A stretch of 44,563 nucleotides of DNA from the NCBI GenBank assembly GCA_947630085.1, contig CANRGP010000008.1, positions 1-44,563 on the forward strand. The letters run 5' to 3'. Positions 1-7,303 of the stretch are shown here, piece by piece (position 1 is the first letter of the stretch; the number at the start of each line of letters is the position of its first letter). This DNA is from an uncultured Lachnospiraceae bacterium. Lineage in GTDB: Bacteria; Bacillota; Clostridia; Lachnospirales; Lachnospiraceae. The notes under the pieces were generated by a model that saw nothing but the letters and a program-made list of their open reading frames with translations, was not told the origin of the DNA and made no database searches. Position numbers and translations under genes: made by a program.

Positions 1-275
1 CGGGGCGTGAACTTCGTTGCGATCACAAAATCGTCCCGCTTTGCGAAATCCCGCAGCGCCTTGCCCACATACTGCTCGCTGGTGCCGCTTTGATAGGCAA
101 TGGCGGTGTCGTAGAAGTTGATACCCAGATCAAGGCCGTGCCGGATGATCTCGCGGGTCTGCGTCTCGTCCACCGTCCAGCTGTGCTGTCCGGCGGATGC
201 GTTGCCGAAGCCCATACAGCCCATGCAGATACGGGAAACAATCAGGTTGGATTTCCCTAATTTTGTGTACTTCAC
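1..275 (-). CDS. Aldo/keto reductase, N-terminal part (runs off the window)
   Basis: Reading the minus strand from a GTG at 275 gives VKYTKLGKSNLIVSRICMG and then a stretch containing GINFYDTAIAYQSG, the typical opening of NAD(P)H-dependent aldo/keto reductases. The conserved Asp (in YDTA) and Tyr (in AIAY) belong to the catalytic tetrad; the Lys and His lie beyond the window edge. An AAGGGGG stretch 8-14 bases upstream supports the GTG start. An ATG at 282 is in another frame and gives no family match. The gene follows the flavodoxin remnant by 13 bases and is probably the last gene of the TetR-controlled redox operon. The C-terminal part is missing only because the window ends. Confidence 0.85.
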   Translation of the reverse strand, partial: MKYTKLGKSNLIVSRICMGCMGFGNASAGQHSWTVDETQTREIIRHGLDLGINFYDTAIAYQSGTSEQYVGKALRDFAKRDDFVIATKFTP

Positions 276-288
276 TCTCCATGCCCCC

Positions 289-372
289 TTAAAGAACTGT
301 CTCAGCCCATGCTTTCAGGCTTTCCGCCGTCGTACCGCTGGCGCTGAAATAGGCGACTAATGTTTTGCTCAT
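289..372 (-). pseudogene. Flavodoxin remnant with internal deletion (27 residues)
   Basis: The frame starts at an ATG at 372 behind a good ribosome binding site (AAAGGAG, 9 bases away). It reads MSKTLVAYFSASGTTA, the conserved N-terminus and FMN-phosphate loop of short-chain flavodoxins. It then passes directly into ESLKAWAETVL and stops at 289. The second part looks like the C-terminal helix of the same family, so about 120 internal residues seem to have been removed in frame. The product cannot bind FMN. It sits between the TetR gene and the aldo/keto reductase, a usual place for a flavodoxin partner. The assignment of the C-terminal half is an inference from its length and character. Confidence 0.7.
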
Positions 373-431
373 ATTCTCTCGCTCCTTTTTTATTTGATAA
401 TTTCTTCTTTTATTTGTTGTGAAACCCTCCT

Positions 432-1055
432 TTATACGTTCAGCAGCCTTTTCACGCAGCTATATGTGATCTCATAAATTGTCATAAATACATAATTGAC
501 ATTTGCTTCTTCCATTGCGGCTCGCTGCTTTTCTGTAACGAATGTGTATGGATAGATACCGAACATAAACGGGAAGAATGTATAAATGAAATCCTGTTTC
601 TCGGAAACGGCCATATCCGGGAAATATTTATTAAGGCCGGCCATTACGGTTCGGATCGATTCTCCATATACCACCTTGAACGCCGCCAGGTGCTCCGGGC
701 GGCTGCCGGTTTCCATGTCATAATGGTTCATAGACATGATCTTGAGGAGCTGGGCGCGTGTTTCCAAAGAATGAGCCATCATATCGGCAAATTCATCCCT
801 TGTCATTGCCTCGGCCTGCGCCATTCTTTCTTTCAGCGAGCCGATCCACAGCTCATACTCACGCTTCAGCAGGGCCAGGAAGATTTCTTCCTTCGTCTGA
901 AAGTAGTTATAAATGGAGGTGCGCGTGAAGCTGGTTACATTCCCGATCTCCTTGATGGTGATTTCCTTGAAGCTCATCGTCTGATAGAGCTTTTCGCAGG
1001 CGTTAATGATTTCCTCTCTGCGGGCTTCTGTCAGCTCCGGTGATCCTTTTGGCAT
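432..1055 (-). CDS. TetR/AcrR family transcriptional regulator
   Basis: A 207-residue protein with an N-terminal helix-turn-helix at about residues 10-55 (EIINACEKLYQTMSFKEITIK, then TSFTRTSIYNYFQTKEEIF), the TetR signature, followed by an all-helical ligand domain typical in length. The start is the ATG at 1055 behind AAGGAGG. It lies 12 bases downstream of the flavin reductase gene and is probably co-transcribed with it. The likely operators are the two 13-bp palindromes at 1655-1667 and 1691-1703 around the operon promoter, so autorepression is inferred. The ligand is unknown; the neighbours (flavin reductase, flavodoxin remnant, aldo/keto reductase) suggest an electrophile or redox signal. 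Confidence 0.9.
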   Translation of the reverse strand: MPKGSPELTEARREEIINACEKLYQTMSFKEITIKEIGNVTSFTRTSIYNYFQTKEEIFLALLKREYELWIGSLKERMAQAEAMTRDEFADMMAHSLETRAQLLKIMSMNHYDMETGSRPEHLAAFKVVYGESIRTVMAGLNKYFPDMAVSEKQDFIYTFFPFMFGIYPYTFVTEKQRAAMEEANVNYVFMTIYEITYSCVKRLLNV

Positions 1056-1067
1056 CTTGCGTCCTCC

Positions 1068-1622
1068 TTAATTTTCCGGTATCTTTTTGAAAGACAGGCA
1101 TTTTCCGATCACTTCGCCGGTTTTCAGGTATTGATAGGTAGGAAATTCAAACAGTACCGGTTTCAGGGTCTCATAATCGACTTTGCCTTTTTCATTCAGA
1201 TGTTCCTCTGCCACATAGGTGTTGTCGATGGTACAGATGAAGCTCTCAAAATTCGGCGTGTTGTAGACATCCTGGACGCTGCACTCGATCGTCAAAGGAG
1301 ATTTGCGAATGACCGGCGAACCTGCGCCGCCAAGGTCGTATTCAAACACAGCGGATTTATCCGTCTTTGCCCCGCTGACCGATCCCACATAGTCCGCTTC
1401 CGGCAGCATGGCCTCGTCCACAAGGTTGATCGAGAGCTTTTTCGTTTCCTTGATACACCCGTTGATAAAGTGCGGCGCGGCGAGACTGACCAGCACCCGG
1501 TCATGACCGATAATGCCGATATGGGCAACCAACGTCCATGTAGGCTTATCGCCGTTCATAGCACCGATCACTGTTGCCGGTGTGGGATAAAGCGCCAGTA
1601 ACGATCCGACATTTTTCTTCAT
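1068..1622 (-). CDS. Flavin reductase family protein (FMN-binding split barrel)
   Basis: A 184-residue protein of the flavin-reductase-like domain family. It opens with LYPTPATVIGA and continues with TLVAHIGIIGHDRVLVSLA and later FESFICTIDNTYV, the pattern of NAD(P)H:FMN oxidoreductase or flavoredoxin proteins of anaerobes. No membrane segment is seen, so it should be cytoplasmic. The start is the ATG at 1622 behind GGAGAG. It is the first gene of a minus-strand operon with a TetR gene, the flavodoxin remnant and the aldo/keto reductase, and the promoter lies at 1676-1704. The natural electron acceptor is not evident. Confidence 0.85.
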   Translation of the reverse strand: MKKNVGSLLALYPTPATVIGAMNGDKPTWTLVAHIGIIGHDRVLVSLAAPHFINGCIKETKKLSINLVDEAMLPEADYVGSVSGAKTDKSAVFEYDLGGAGSPVIRKSPLTIECSVQDVYNTPNFESFICTIDNTYVAEEHLNEKGKVDYETLKPVLFEFPTYQYLKTGEVIGKCLSFKKIPEN

Positions 1623-1654
1623 GATTCAGCACTCTCCTGACTTGCAATATGTTC

Positions 1655-1667
1655 TGACGCCGTGTCA
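1655..1667. promoter_or_regulatory. Second TetR-type operator just downstream of the -10 box
   Basis: TGACGCCGTGTCA differs from the operator at 1691-1703 by one base on the comparable strand. It covers the predicted transcription start. Two copies flanking the -10 element point to cooperative repression by the neighbouring TetR protein (inference). Confidence 0.7.
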
Positions 1668-1675
1668 GTATAGTT

Positions 1676-1704
1676 AATATAGCACCATTCTGACACGGTG
1701 TCAA
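1676..1704 (-). promoter_or_regulatory. SigmaA-type promoter of the TetR/flavin reductase operon
   Basis: On the minus strand TTGACA (1704-1699) is followed by exactly 17 bases and TATATT (1681-1676). Transcription should start near 1669, leaving a leader of roughly 45 bases before the ATG at 1622. Confidence 0.85.
1691..1703. promoter_or_regulatory. TetR-type operator overlapping the -35 box
   Basis: The 13-bp palindrome TGACACGGTGTCA is perfect around its central base. It covers most of the -35 element, so a bound repressor would block RNA polymerase. The near-identical site at 1655-1667 lies 36 bp away, centre to centre. Confidence 0.75.
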
Positions 1705-1869
1705 TACGCTTGGGAAAGAAATTTTAAATTTACAGGTTGTTAATATTTTCCCGCGGCCTGCCAAAAAGGTTTTCTGTGAACCGCTTCCTCCCGGCTTGAT
1801 TTTTCAAAAAAGGAAGTATAATAAGCAACATGAGTTGCATAACAAGAACTGTTTGATGGCGGGAGGAAT

Positions 1870-1959
1870 ATGGTTATGCCGCCGAAATTGAAATTCACAC
1901 GGAATGAGATCACAAACGCCGCGCTGAATGTGACTTGGAAACCATCAGCCAAATACTGA
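1870..1959 (+). pseudogene. Truncated TetR-type N-terminus (29 residues)
   Basis: Behind a GGGAGG ribosome binding site, an ATG at 1870 opens a frame reading MVMPPKLKFTRNEITNAALN, the usual first helix of a TetR regulator. It then runs into unrelated residues and a stop at 1959. It has no helix-turn-helix and no ligand domain, so it is a decayed or deletion-truncated gene. Fragments in other frames follow directly. Confidence 0.55.
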
Positions 1960-1992
1960 CGGATGCCTATATGGGGCTGAAAACACGTTTCT

Positions 1993-2154
1993 GTGAAGCG
2001 CGGGAAAGAAGAGGAGAACCGCCTCGTTATCCGCGTTGAGGACAAGGGAATCGGTGCGTCTGACGAGCAGATCCCGCCGCTCAGGAGTCTGTCCGCCGGA
2101 CATCTTAATAAAATTTGCGAAGAATTCTATAAAAAAATAAAAAACTTTATTTAA
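1993..2154 (+). pseudogene. Unidentified decayed ORF fragment (53 residues)
   Basis: A frame from the GTG at 1993 to the stop at 2154 contains EENRLVIRVEDKGIGASDEQ. This faintly resembles the G1 box of a histidine-kinase ATPase domain, but nothing else of that fold is present. No ribosome binding site precedes it. Together with the TetR-like stub just upstream it suggests that the 1741-2160 interval is a gene graveyard. I would not assign a function. Confidence 0.3.
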
Positions 2155-2159
2155 TCGAC

Positions 2160-2188
2160 TTGATTCTATAATATGGAAATGGTATGAT
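2160..2188 (+). promoter_or_regulatory. Promoter of the surface-protein gene
   Basis: TTGATT (2160-2165), a 17-base spacer and TATGAT (2183-2188). A good GAGAGGAG ribosome binding site lies between this promoter and the ATG at 2253. An alternative -10 (TATAAT at 2167-2172) has no convincing -35. Confidence 0.6.
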
Positions 2189-2252
2189 ATGCATACCCAT
2201 AATAGTATAGGGCAGAGGTGCAAATCCACAAGCGTAAAGAGAGGAGATTACT

Positions 2253-4760
2253 ATGAAAAAGATTTTGCAGAAAAAACCAATCCTCCTGGTTTGCGCGTTG
2301 CTGCTGCTTTCCTTGGGATGTGCAGGAGCGTTCGCACTTATGAACCCGTCCGAGGGCGCGGAAGCAGCCGTCACGACGGAAAACATAGGTGAGGAAAAAA
2401 TTCCGCTTGCTGCGGGAATGGATACCGAGGAACGGACAGAAGATAAAGCGACGCCTCAGGATGCCGGCAGAGAGATCCGGCTCCATGCAGGAGAGGGAAG
2501 TCTGGGTACAGACACGGTAAATCTGGACGAGAACGGCAAGCTGCCGGCTCTGCCTGTGCCGTCCCGCGAAGGCTGGGAATTCGTCGGCTGGTATACGGAC
2601 CAGGTACAGGAGATCTATTTGAACGGCGGCGACACGATCGGCGACGGAATTCCGAATGAGATCAACAACGGAAAAATCGCAGACAAAATAAAAGAGCAGC
2701 TGGCCGGCACCACATTGGAGGCCAAGATAGAAAGCGGAGAGCTGAAGGATGCCGATATTATAGAGATGCATCATTCCTGGCTCATCGATACGACCGGCAA
2801 GCTGGTAAAGAAGGGAGAGGTCCTTTCCGAGGAATTCTCTGAACTTTACGCCATGTATAAGCCTAAGACCGTTGAGGTGAAATGGAATTACAACGGCTGG
2901 AAGGGCAGCAACGGAACGCTGAAATCCAGCGGAGGCTATGGCGGCTATGCTTACACGGGTGACTGGACCGATGAGAAATGGGGAGACCGCACATTCGAAG
3001 GCTGGAGCTTTACCCGGGACGGGGAACCTGTACTCCAGCCCGGATATGTATATGAGCTCGGCGGCAAATACCTGGATTTCTCGAAGGGAAACAGCATTGA
3101 GCTTTATGCAATCTGGAGCGGCGGCGCAGGCAGAGATGTTACGGATGTCAAGATCAGCATCCTATCGAACGGCAGCCACTATTCAGGCCATATAGGAAGC
3201 CAGTGGCAGTATTATCTCGAATACGAGCTGCTTCCGAAGGAAGAAGCGTTTAACGATCCGGTCGTCTGGAATATAGAGCAGTCTGACGTGGGCTGGTTTG
3301 TGGAGCAGGCGACGGACAACAGGACTCTGGTGGTTATTTCCGCAGAGGCGGCGAAGGCAAAGAACCTGTCGTCGGTAACCGTTACCGCTACGGCAGTGAA
3401 CGGCGTAAAAGGTTCGATCGAGATCCCGCTGGAGCATTCCTGGCGTCAGAACTATGTTTTCCCGGCCACCTGCCAGCATACAGGATACGCTGTTTATGAA
3501 TGTACTGTGTGCGGAATGAATAAGCAGCCCACGATTCCCAAAACGGGGCATTCTTTCAGCAGCAGGCCGACAGCGGCCACCTGTACGGAACCCGGATATG
3601 TGGAGCGGGTCTGCAATAACTGCGGCTACAAGGAGATCCAGTACAATCAGGAAGCTCTGGGACATACATGGGGCGAATACCACATCGTACAGAGCTGCGG
3701 CGGTGCGGTAAAGACCCGGACGTGTGAGGTCTGCGGATATTCAGAGACGGATGTGGATATCAATGACGCGGCGCACGTATGGGCGTCAGTACCGACGGTT
3801 GACAAGGCCCCGACCTGCCATGAGGCAGGGAGCCAGTCTTATCACTGCACGGTATGCGGCCTGACAAAGGACAGCGAGGTGATCCCGGCAAATCCGGAGC
3901 TTCACCGCTGGACAGGATGGACCGTGACGCAGCAGCCCGCGGTAGGAGTCATGGGTGTGAAGTCACGCAGATGCCTCACCTGCAAACAGGTGGAGACAGA
4001 GAATATTGACGCTCTTATACCGCCTCCGGAATCGGTCGGTGAAACCGGAGATGATGACCAGGATATCAGCGGCGAGGTTGGTTCCGATCCTGCAGGGGAT
4101 AACGGAAATCCGGCAGACCCCGATCAGAACGCAGGCAATTCTCAGCCGCAGACAGGTAACGGAGGCACATCCGGAAGCAGCGGCGGAAGCTCAGGCGGAA
4201 GCTCCGGTGGCGGCGGAAGCTCAAGCGGAAGTTCCGGCGGCGGTGGCAGCTCAGGCGGAAGTTCCGGCGGCGGTGGCAGCTCAGGCGGAAGCGGCGGCGG
4301 TCCGGCAGGAGGCCCGGCAGCGGGTCCGGCGGCAGAGCCGAGCGAAGCGGTTCTTGCATCTCTGCCCGCGTATGTGGAGGTAGGAAACTGGACGCAGAGC
4401 ACGGACGGAAGCTGGAAGTTCAGCGACAGCGACGGCGTAGCCTACACGAACCGCTGGGCGGCGATATACAATCCCTATGCGGATACATCCGCGGGCGTTG
4501 AGGCATATGACTGGTTCCGCTTCGACGCTTCGGGAAATCTGATTACCGGCTGGTATGTGGATCCGGTGGATGGAAACACCTATTATATGAATCCCGCTTC
4601 GGACGGAACGAAGGGCAAGATGATGACCGGATGGGTCGTGATCGACGGAAAAGAGTATTATTTCAATCCCAGCTCGGACGGCCAGAGGGGAAGAATGTAC
4701 CGGAATGAAATGACGCCCGACGGACATTTCGTAGGTGCGGACGGAGCAAAGATCCGATAA
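2253..4760 (+). CDS. Large secreted surface protein with InlB-type units, CxxC modules, Gly/Ser linker and cell-wall-binding repeats
   Basis: An 835-residue protein. Residues 1-28 form a signal peptide (KK, a long hydrophobic core, then GAFA). Residues 76-117 and about 207-288 look like InlB/Listeria-Bacteroides-type repeats (EGWEFVGWYT, FEGWSFTRDG, LYAIW). Residues 400-580 carry five short modules with CxxC knuckles (CTVCG, CNNCG, CEVCG, CTVCG, CLTC) separated by GH-T-W-like segments. Residues 635-683 are a pure Gly/Ser linker. Residues 712-835 are aromatic-Gly repeats (TGWYVD, NTYYMNP, TGWVV, EYYFNP) of the choline/cell-wall-binding type, which would hold it non-covalently on the wall. No sortase motif and no catalytic domain were recognised. 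Adhesion or matrix binding is only a guess from the architecture. Confidence 0.8.
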   Translation: MKKILQKKPILLVCALLLLSLGCAGAFALMNPSEGAEAAVTTENIGEEKIPLAAGMDTEERTEDKATPQDAGREIRLHAGEGSLGTDTVNLDENGKLPALPVPSREGWEFVGWYTDQVQEIYLNGGDTIGDGIPNEINNGKIADKIKEQLAGTTLEAKIESGELKDADIIEMHHSWLIDTTGKLVKKGEVLSEEFSELYAMYKPKTVEVKWNYNGWKGSNGTLKSSGGYGGYAYTGDWTDEKWGDRTFEGWSFTRDGEPVLQPGYVYELGGKYLDFSKGNSIELYAIWSGGAGRDVTDVKISILSNGSHYSGHIGSQWQYYLEYELLPKEEAFNDPVVWNIEQSDVGWFVEQATDNRTLVVISAEAAKAKNLSSVTVTATAVNGVKGSIEIPLEHSWRQNYVFPATCQHTGYAVYECTVCGMNKQPTIPKTGHSFSSRPTAATCTEPGYVERVCNNCGYKEIQYNQEALGHTWGEYHIVQSCGGAVKTRTCEVCGYSETDVDINDAAHVWASVPTVDKAPTCHEAGSQSYHCTVCGLTKDSEVIPANPELHRWTGWTVTQQPAVGVMGVKSRRCLTCKQVETENIDALIPPPESVGETGDDDQDISGEVGSDPAGDNGNPADPDQNAGNSQPQTGNGGTSGSSGGSSGGSSGGGGSSSGSSGGGGSSGGSSGGGGSSGGSGGGPAGGPAAGPAAEPSEAVLASLPAYVEVGNWTQSTDGSWKFSDSDGVAYTNRWAAIYNPYADTSAGVEAYDWFRFDASGNLITGWYVDPVDGNTYYMNPASDGTKGKMMTGWVVIDGKEYYFNPSSDGQRGRMYRNEMTPDGHFVGADGAKIR
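4155..4304 (+). repeat. In-gene Gly/Ser-coding tandem repeat
   Basis: Degenerate tandem copies of GGCGGAAGCTC / GGCGGTGGCAGCTCAGGC units encode residues 635-683, (GGSS)n-like. Near-identical 27-30 base units make the tract prone to length change by slippage, while units that are multiples of three keep the frame open. Confidence 0.85.
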
Positions 4761-4809
4761 AGGGATCTTCCGTGACAGACAATACAGAGACAGGATAGAA
4801 ACCATGATC

Positions 4810-4840
4810 AGAAAGCAGGGCCAAAGCGGCCCTGCTTTCT
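4810..4840. terminator. Strong stem-loop after the surface-protein gene
   Basis: A perfect 13-bp inverted repeat (AGAAAGCAGGGCC / GGCCCTGCTTTCT) with a 5-base loop, 49 bases after the stop codon. The T-tract is short, so it may terminate inefficiently or protect the mRNA end. Confidence 0.6.
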
Positions 4841-4906
4841 ATAGATAGCCTGAGCGAAACGCGGACGACGCGAAAGAAATGGCGCAGGCGGAAAAGGAGG
4901 ATTCTG

Positions 4907-5455
4907 ATGAGCAGCCTTGCAATTTTTCTGGCGGACGGATTTGAGGAGATCGAGGGTCTGACGGTTGTCGATGTGTGCCGCCGCGCGGATCTGGAGATTA
5001 CGATGGTATCCGTCGGGCAGTCGCTTACGGTGACCGGCTCCCACGGAATAGCGGTGACGGCCGATAAGAAACTGGATGAAGTGGATTTTGACGCGATGGA
5101 AATGCTGGTCCTCCCCGGAGGAAAGAAGGGAACCGAGAATCTGGAGAAATGCGGGTTCCTGATGGAAAAGCTGGACGAGTTTTACGGGAAGGGCAGATAT
5201 GTGGCCGCCATCTGTGCCGCTCCCAGCATCCTGGCACACAGGGGGATGCTGAACGGGCGCAGGGCCTGCTGCTACCCGACATTTGAAGAGCACCTGAAGG
5301 ACGCGCAGATCGTCCGGGAGCCGGCAGTCACATCGGGAAATGTGATCACAGGGCGGGGAATGGGATGCTCGATCCCATTCGCCCTGGCAGTTGTGGCGGC
5401 GTTAAGCGGGCCGGACAAGGCGGATGCCATTGCCCGGCAGATCGTATACGCATAA
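4907..5455 (+). CDS. DJ-1/PfpI (ThiJ) family protein
   Basis: A 182-residue protein covering a whole DJ-1-like domain. It opens with LAIFLADGFEEIE, where Glu16 matches the conserved Glu beside the active Cys. It carries the nucleophile-elbow motif AAICAAPSIL with Cys103, and ends with GRGMGCSIPFAL. These features match the YajL/DJ-1 subgroup, proposed to act as oxidative-stress chaperones or glyoxalase-like enzymes; the actual activity cannot be told from sequence. The start ATG at 4907 is preceded by AAAGGAGG. It converges on the DegV gene with only 7 bases between the stop codons. Confidence 0.9.
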   Translation: MSSLAIFLADGFEEIEGLTVVDVCRRADLEITMVSVGQSLTVTGSHGIAVTADKKLDEVDFDAMEMLVLPGGKKGTENLEKCGFLMEKLDEFYGKGRYVAAICAAPSILAHRGMLNGRRACCYPTFEEHLKDAQIVREPAVTSGNVITGRGMGCSIPFALAVVAALSGPDKADAIARQIVYA

Positions 5456-5462
5456 GGGAATG

Positions 5463-6305
5463 TTATTTCCGATAGAACAGGATTCCCAGGGTTCCGGGAC
5501 CGCAGTGACAGGAGACGGTGCAGCCGGCGCGTGTGTGAAGGACTTCCTGAAAGGGAGCCAGGCTTCGCACGGCATCCTCCACCGCGGCCCGGATCCCGTC
5601 GTCGATCCCGGAGTCGGTGATGAAGATGCGGCGGGTGTCCACGGTGGAGACGTCGCCGAGCTGATCTTTTACATATGATGTCAGGCAGTGCGCCATAGTC
5701 CCGCGGTACTTTTTCCCTACGCCCATTTCCCCATCCTTCACAAAAATACAGGGATGCAGCTTTAAAAGATTGGCGCCGAGCGCAGCCAGCGCCGTGCAGC
5801 GGCCGCCCTTGCGCAGATAATCCAGCGTGCTTACCAGAAAGCTGACATCCAGCTTTTCTTTCCGGCTGTTTAAGACCGACGCGATCTCTGCCGGATCCGT
5901 TCCTTCCGCGGCCATTTCGCAGGCGTCCAGAACCAGAAGCGCGATGCCGGTGGACAGGTTCCGGCTGTCTATCACGTACACATTATCCAGTTCTGCGGCG
6001 GCGAGGCAGGCGTTCTGATAGCAGGAGGACATATCCGAACTGATGGTGAAGTGGATGATGGCATCGTATTCTTTGAGGATGCCGCCGAATATATCCAGGT
6101 ACTCCTGAACATTGACAGCCGCCGTGGATCCAAGCTTTCCGCTCGCTTCGATCCTGGCGTAGAGCTCATCCGGGGAGATGTCGACTCCATCCTTGTAGCT
6201 TTCTCCCGCGCAGTTAACCGTCAGGGGAACGATCGTAATGCCGTACTGTTCTACAAGCTCCGGGGTCAGGTCGCAGGTACTGTCTGCGGTTATTTTGATG
6301 CGCAT
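5463..6305 (-). CDS. DegV family (fatty-acid-binding, FakB-like) protein
   Basis: A 280-residue protein. ITADSTCDLTPELVEQYGI at the N-terminus, then TISSDMSSCYQNA and later STLDYLRKGGR are the classical DegV markers. In Gram-positives, DegV/FakB proteins hold a fatty acid for phosphorylation by FakA; binding here is inferred from the family. The start chosen is the ATG at 6305, which has GGAGG at the right distance. An upstream in-frame ATG at 6341 would add 12 basic residues, has no ribosome binding site and is less likely. Cytoplasmic, apparently monocistronic. Confidence 0.88.
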   Translation of the reverse strand: MRIKITADSTCDLTPELVEQYGITIVPLTVNCAGESYKDGVDISPDELYARIEASGKLGSTAAVNVQEYLDIFGGILKEYDAIIHFTISSDMSSCYQNACLAAAELDNVYVIDSRNLSTGIALLVLDACEMAAEGTDPAEIASVLNSRKEKLDVSFLVSTLDYLRKGGRCTALAALGANLLKLHPCIFVKDGEMGVGKKYRGTMAHCLTSYVKDQLGDVSTVDTRRIFITDSGIDDGIRAAVEDAVRSLAPFQEVLHTRAGCTVSCHCGPGTLGILFYRK

Positions 6306-6545
6306 ATTGCTTTTCCTCCGTTTTCTCTGCTTTTGCAGCACAGGGACAGGAATCCGACAGGCATTCCTCCCTTTTCTCTAGCATATCATATCCAGGTATT
6401 CTTTTCCACCCCCAAAACCGTTTGTTTTCCCGGATAAAACCGTTTATTCCTCCAGACGGGCAATTCGTGTAAACCGTTGTACTTTTGCGATGCCTTATAA
6501 TAAAATCAGGACACCAGTATATTCAAAAAAAGGGAGATAGTACAT
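6306..6545. other. Intergenic region between divergent genes
   Basis: No gene was found. On the plus strand TATAAT occurs at 6496-6501 but without a good -35 at 16-18 bases. The leader carries AGGGAGA about 10 bases before the ATG at 6546. On the minus side no convincing DegV promoter was identified. Confidence 0.4.
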
Positions 6546-6777
6546 ATGAATAAAGTCAAAAAGTCAGGCAATTTCCGTCACTGGTCACTGGCTTCAGGCC
6601 GCCTGGTTCGCGCTGACCAAGGGATACGCCACGGGATACCTTCAGGGCAAAATATTCACCGGGAAAACGAAGAGCCTGTGCCTTCCGGGACTTAACTGCT
6701 GCTCCTGCCCGAAGGGCGCGATCACTACAACGACAAAGGAACTGCGTGAAAAGATCACCGCGAGGAAAACGGCCTGA
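6546..6777 (+). pseudogene. Truncated 4Fe-4S binding protein, frameshifted by a 7-bp duplication
   Basis: The frame starts MNKVKKSGNFRHW. After a +1 shift it continues LQAAWFALTKGYATGY, then QGKIFTGKTKSLCLPGLNC and CSCPKGA, and stops at 6777. This is the N-terminal region of the clostridial NosR/NapH-like 4Fe-4S proteins that usually accompany CD1871A-type CXXC proteins. The shift is caused by TCACTGG being present twice in tandem (6578-6591); removing one copy restores one open frame of 74 codons. Even the repaired gene is short: the membrane segments and second ferredoxin part of the family are missing. It sits 32 bases before the small CXXC gene. Confidence 0.75.
6578..6591 (+). repeat. 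7-bp tandem duplication TCACTGG x2
   Basis: Two abutting copies of TCACTGG lie inside the 4Fe-4S gene fragment. One copy fits the conserved RHWLQAAW reading frame; the second shifts it. Confidence 0.85.
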
Positions 6778-6809
6778 CGGTGCAGGATGAATAAAAGGAG
6801 GAGAGGATC

Positions 6810-6974
6810 GTGAAGACAGATTTCAAAATGAATGAAAAACAGAAAAGGATCTTACGGTGGGGCCTTGTGGTTCTTTCCGCGGCCCTGATCGTCATCGGTG
6901 CGATGCAGGGAGAGATCGTAGCCGTGTACAATAAAGCGGCGAACATCTGTCTGGAATGTATCGGGCTTGGCTGA
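6810..6974 (+). CDS. Small CXXC protein of the CD1871A type
   Basis: A 54-residue protein starting at GTG 6810 behind AAAGGAGGAG. It has one membrane segment (WGLVVLSAALIVIGAM), then RGEVAVV-like residues (QGEIVAVYNKA) and the tail ANICLECIGLG with its CxxC motif. This pattern matches the short clostridial 'CD1871A family CXXC motif-containing protein', whose role is not established but which is commonly encoded beside 4Fe-4S and thioredoxin-like genes. Here the 4Fe-4S partner upstream is broken, so the protein may be an orphan. An in-frame ATG six codons in (6828) is an alternative start without a comparable ribosome binding site. Confidence 0.8.
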   Translation: MKTDFKMNEKQKRILRWGLVVLSAALIVIGAMQGEIVAVYNKAANICLECIGLG

Positions 6975-7260
6975 ACTCTCAGCCGGATACTATTCGTTCA
7001 GGAGGAAGAAAAACGTGTTATGAGATCAGAGGAGAGTCCTTGGCGGGCCGGCTGCTTCCCTATTTTCCGCAGAATACGGGAGGAAAATGATACGGCAGGG
7101 CCTTCCGGAGAACATTTCACAGCCGCTGGTGAAAAGGCAAAAAGCATAATTTAAACAGTTTTATCTCGAAAAATCGGCAGGATTTAATTGTGAAAATGCA
7201 CAAAAAAGTTTGCAAATAATATATAATATACACAAAGTTGCGCCGAGTAAAAAAAATAAC
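6975..7260. other. AT-rich intergenic region with possible gene debris
   Basis: A 44-codon frame from the ATG at 7020 shows no family resemblance. A second frame (LAGRLLPYFPQNTGGK) could be debris of the thioredoxin-like gene that often follows CD1871A-type genes, but this is weak. From about 7130 on, the sequence is AT-rich leader leading to the operon promoter at 7261. Confidence 0.35.
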
Positions 7261-7289
7261 TTGCTTTTTACTGGAGAAAGAGGTACAAT
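7261..7289 (+). promoter_or_regulatory. Promoter of the maltodextrin-type operon
   Basis: TTGCTT (7261-7266), a 17-base spacer and TACAAT (7284-7289). The predicted start is near 7296, just upstream of the palindrome at 7304-7317, giving a leader of about 67 bases. Confidence 0.7.
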
Positions 7290-7303
7290 AAACACACAAA
7301 AGT

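Noticed and set aside
4155-4304. CRISPR-like array
   Set aside because: The repeats are short, degenerate, in frame and code for Gly/Ser; there are no spacers and no cas genes.
4142-4402. Antisense Pro/Leu-rich frame opposite the Gly/Ser repeat
   Set aside because: It is only the complement of the repetitive Gly/Ser codons.
7020-7154. Possible 44-codon gene
   Set aside because: No ribosome binding site at a good distance, no family resemblance, and its composition looks like leftover coding DNA.
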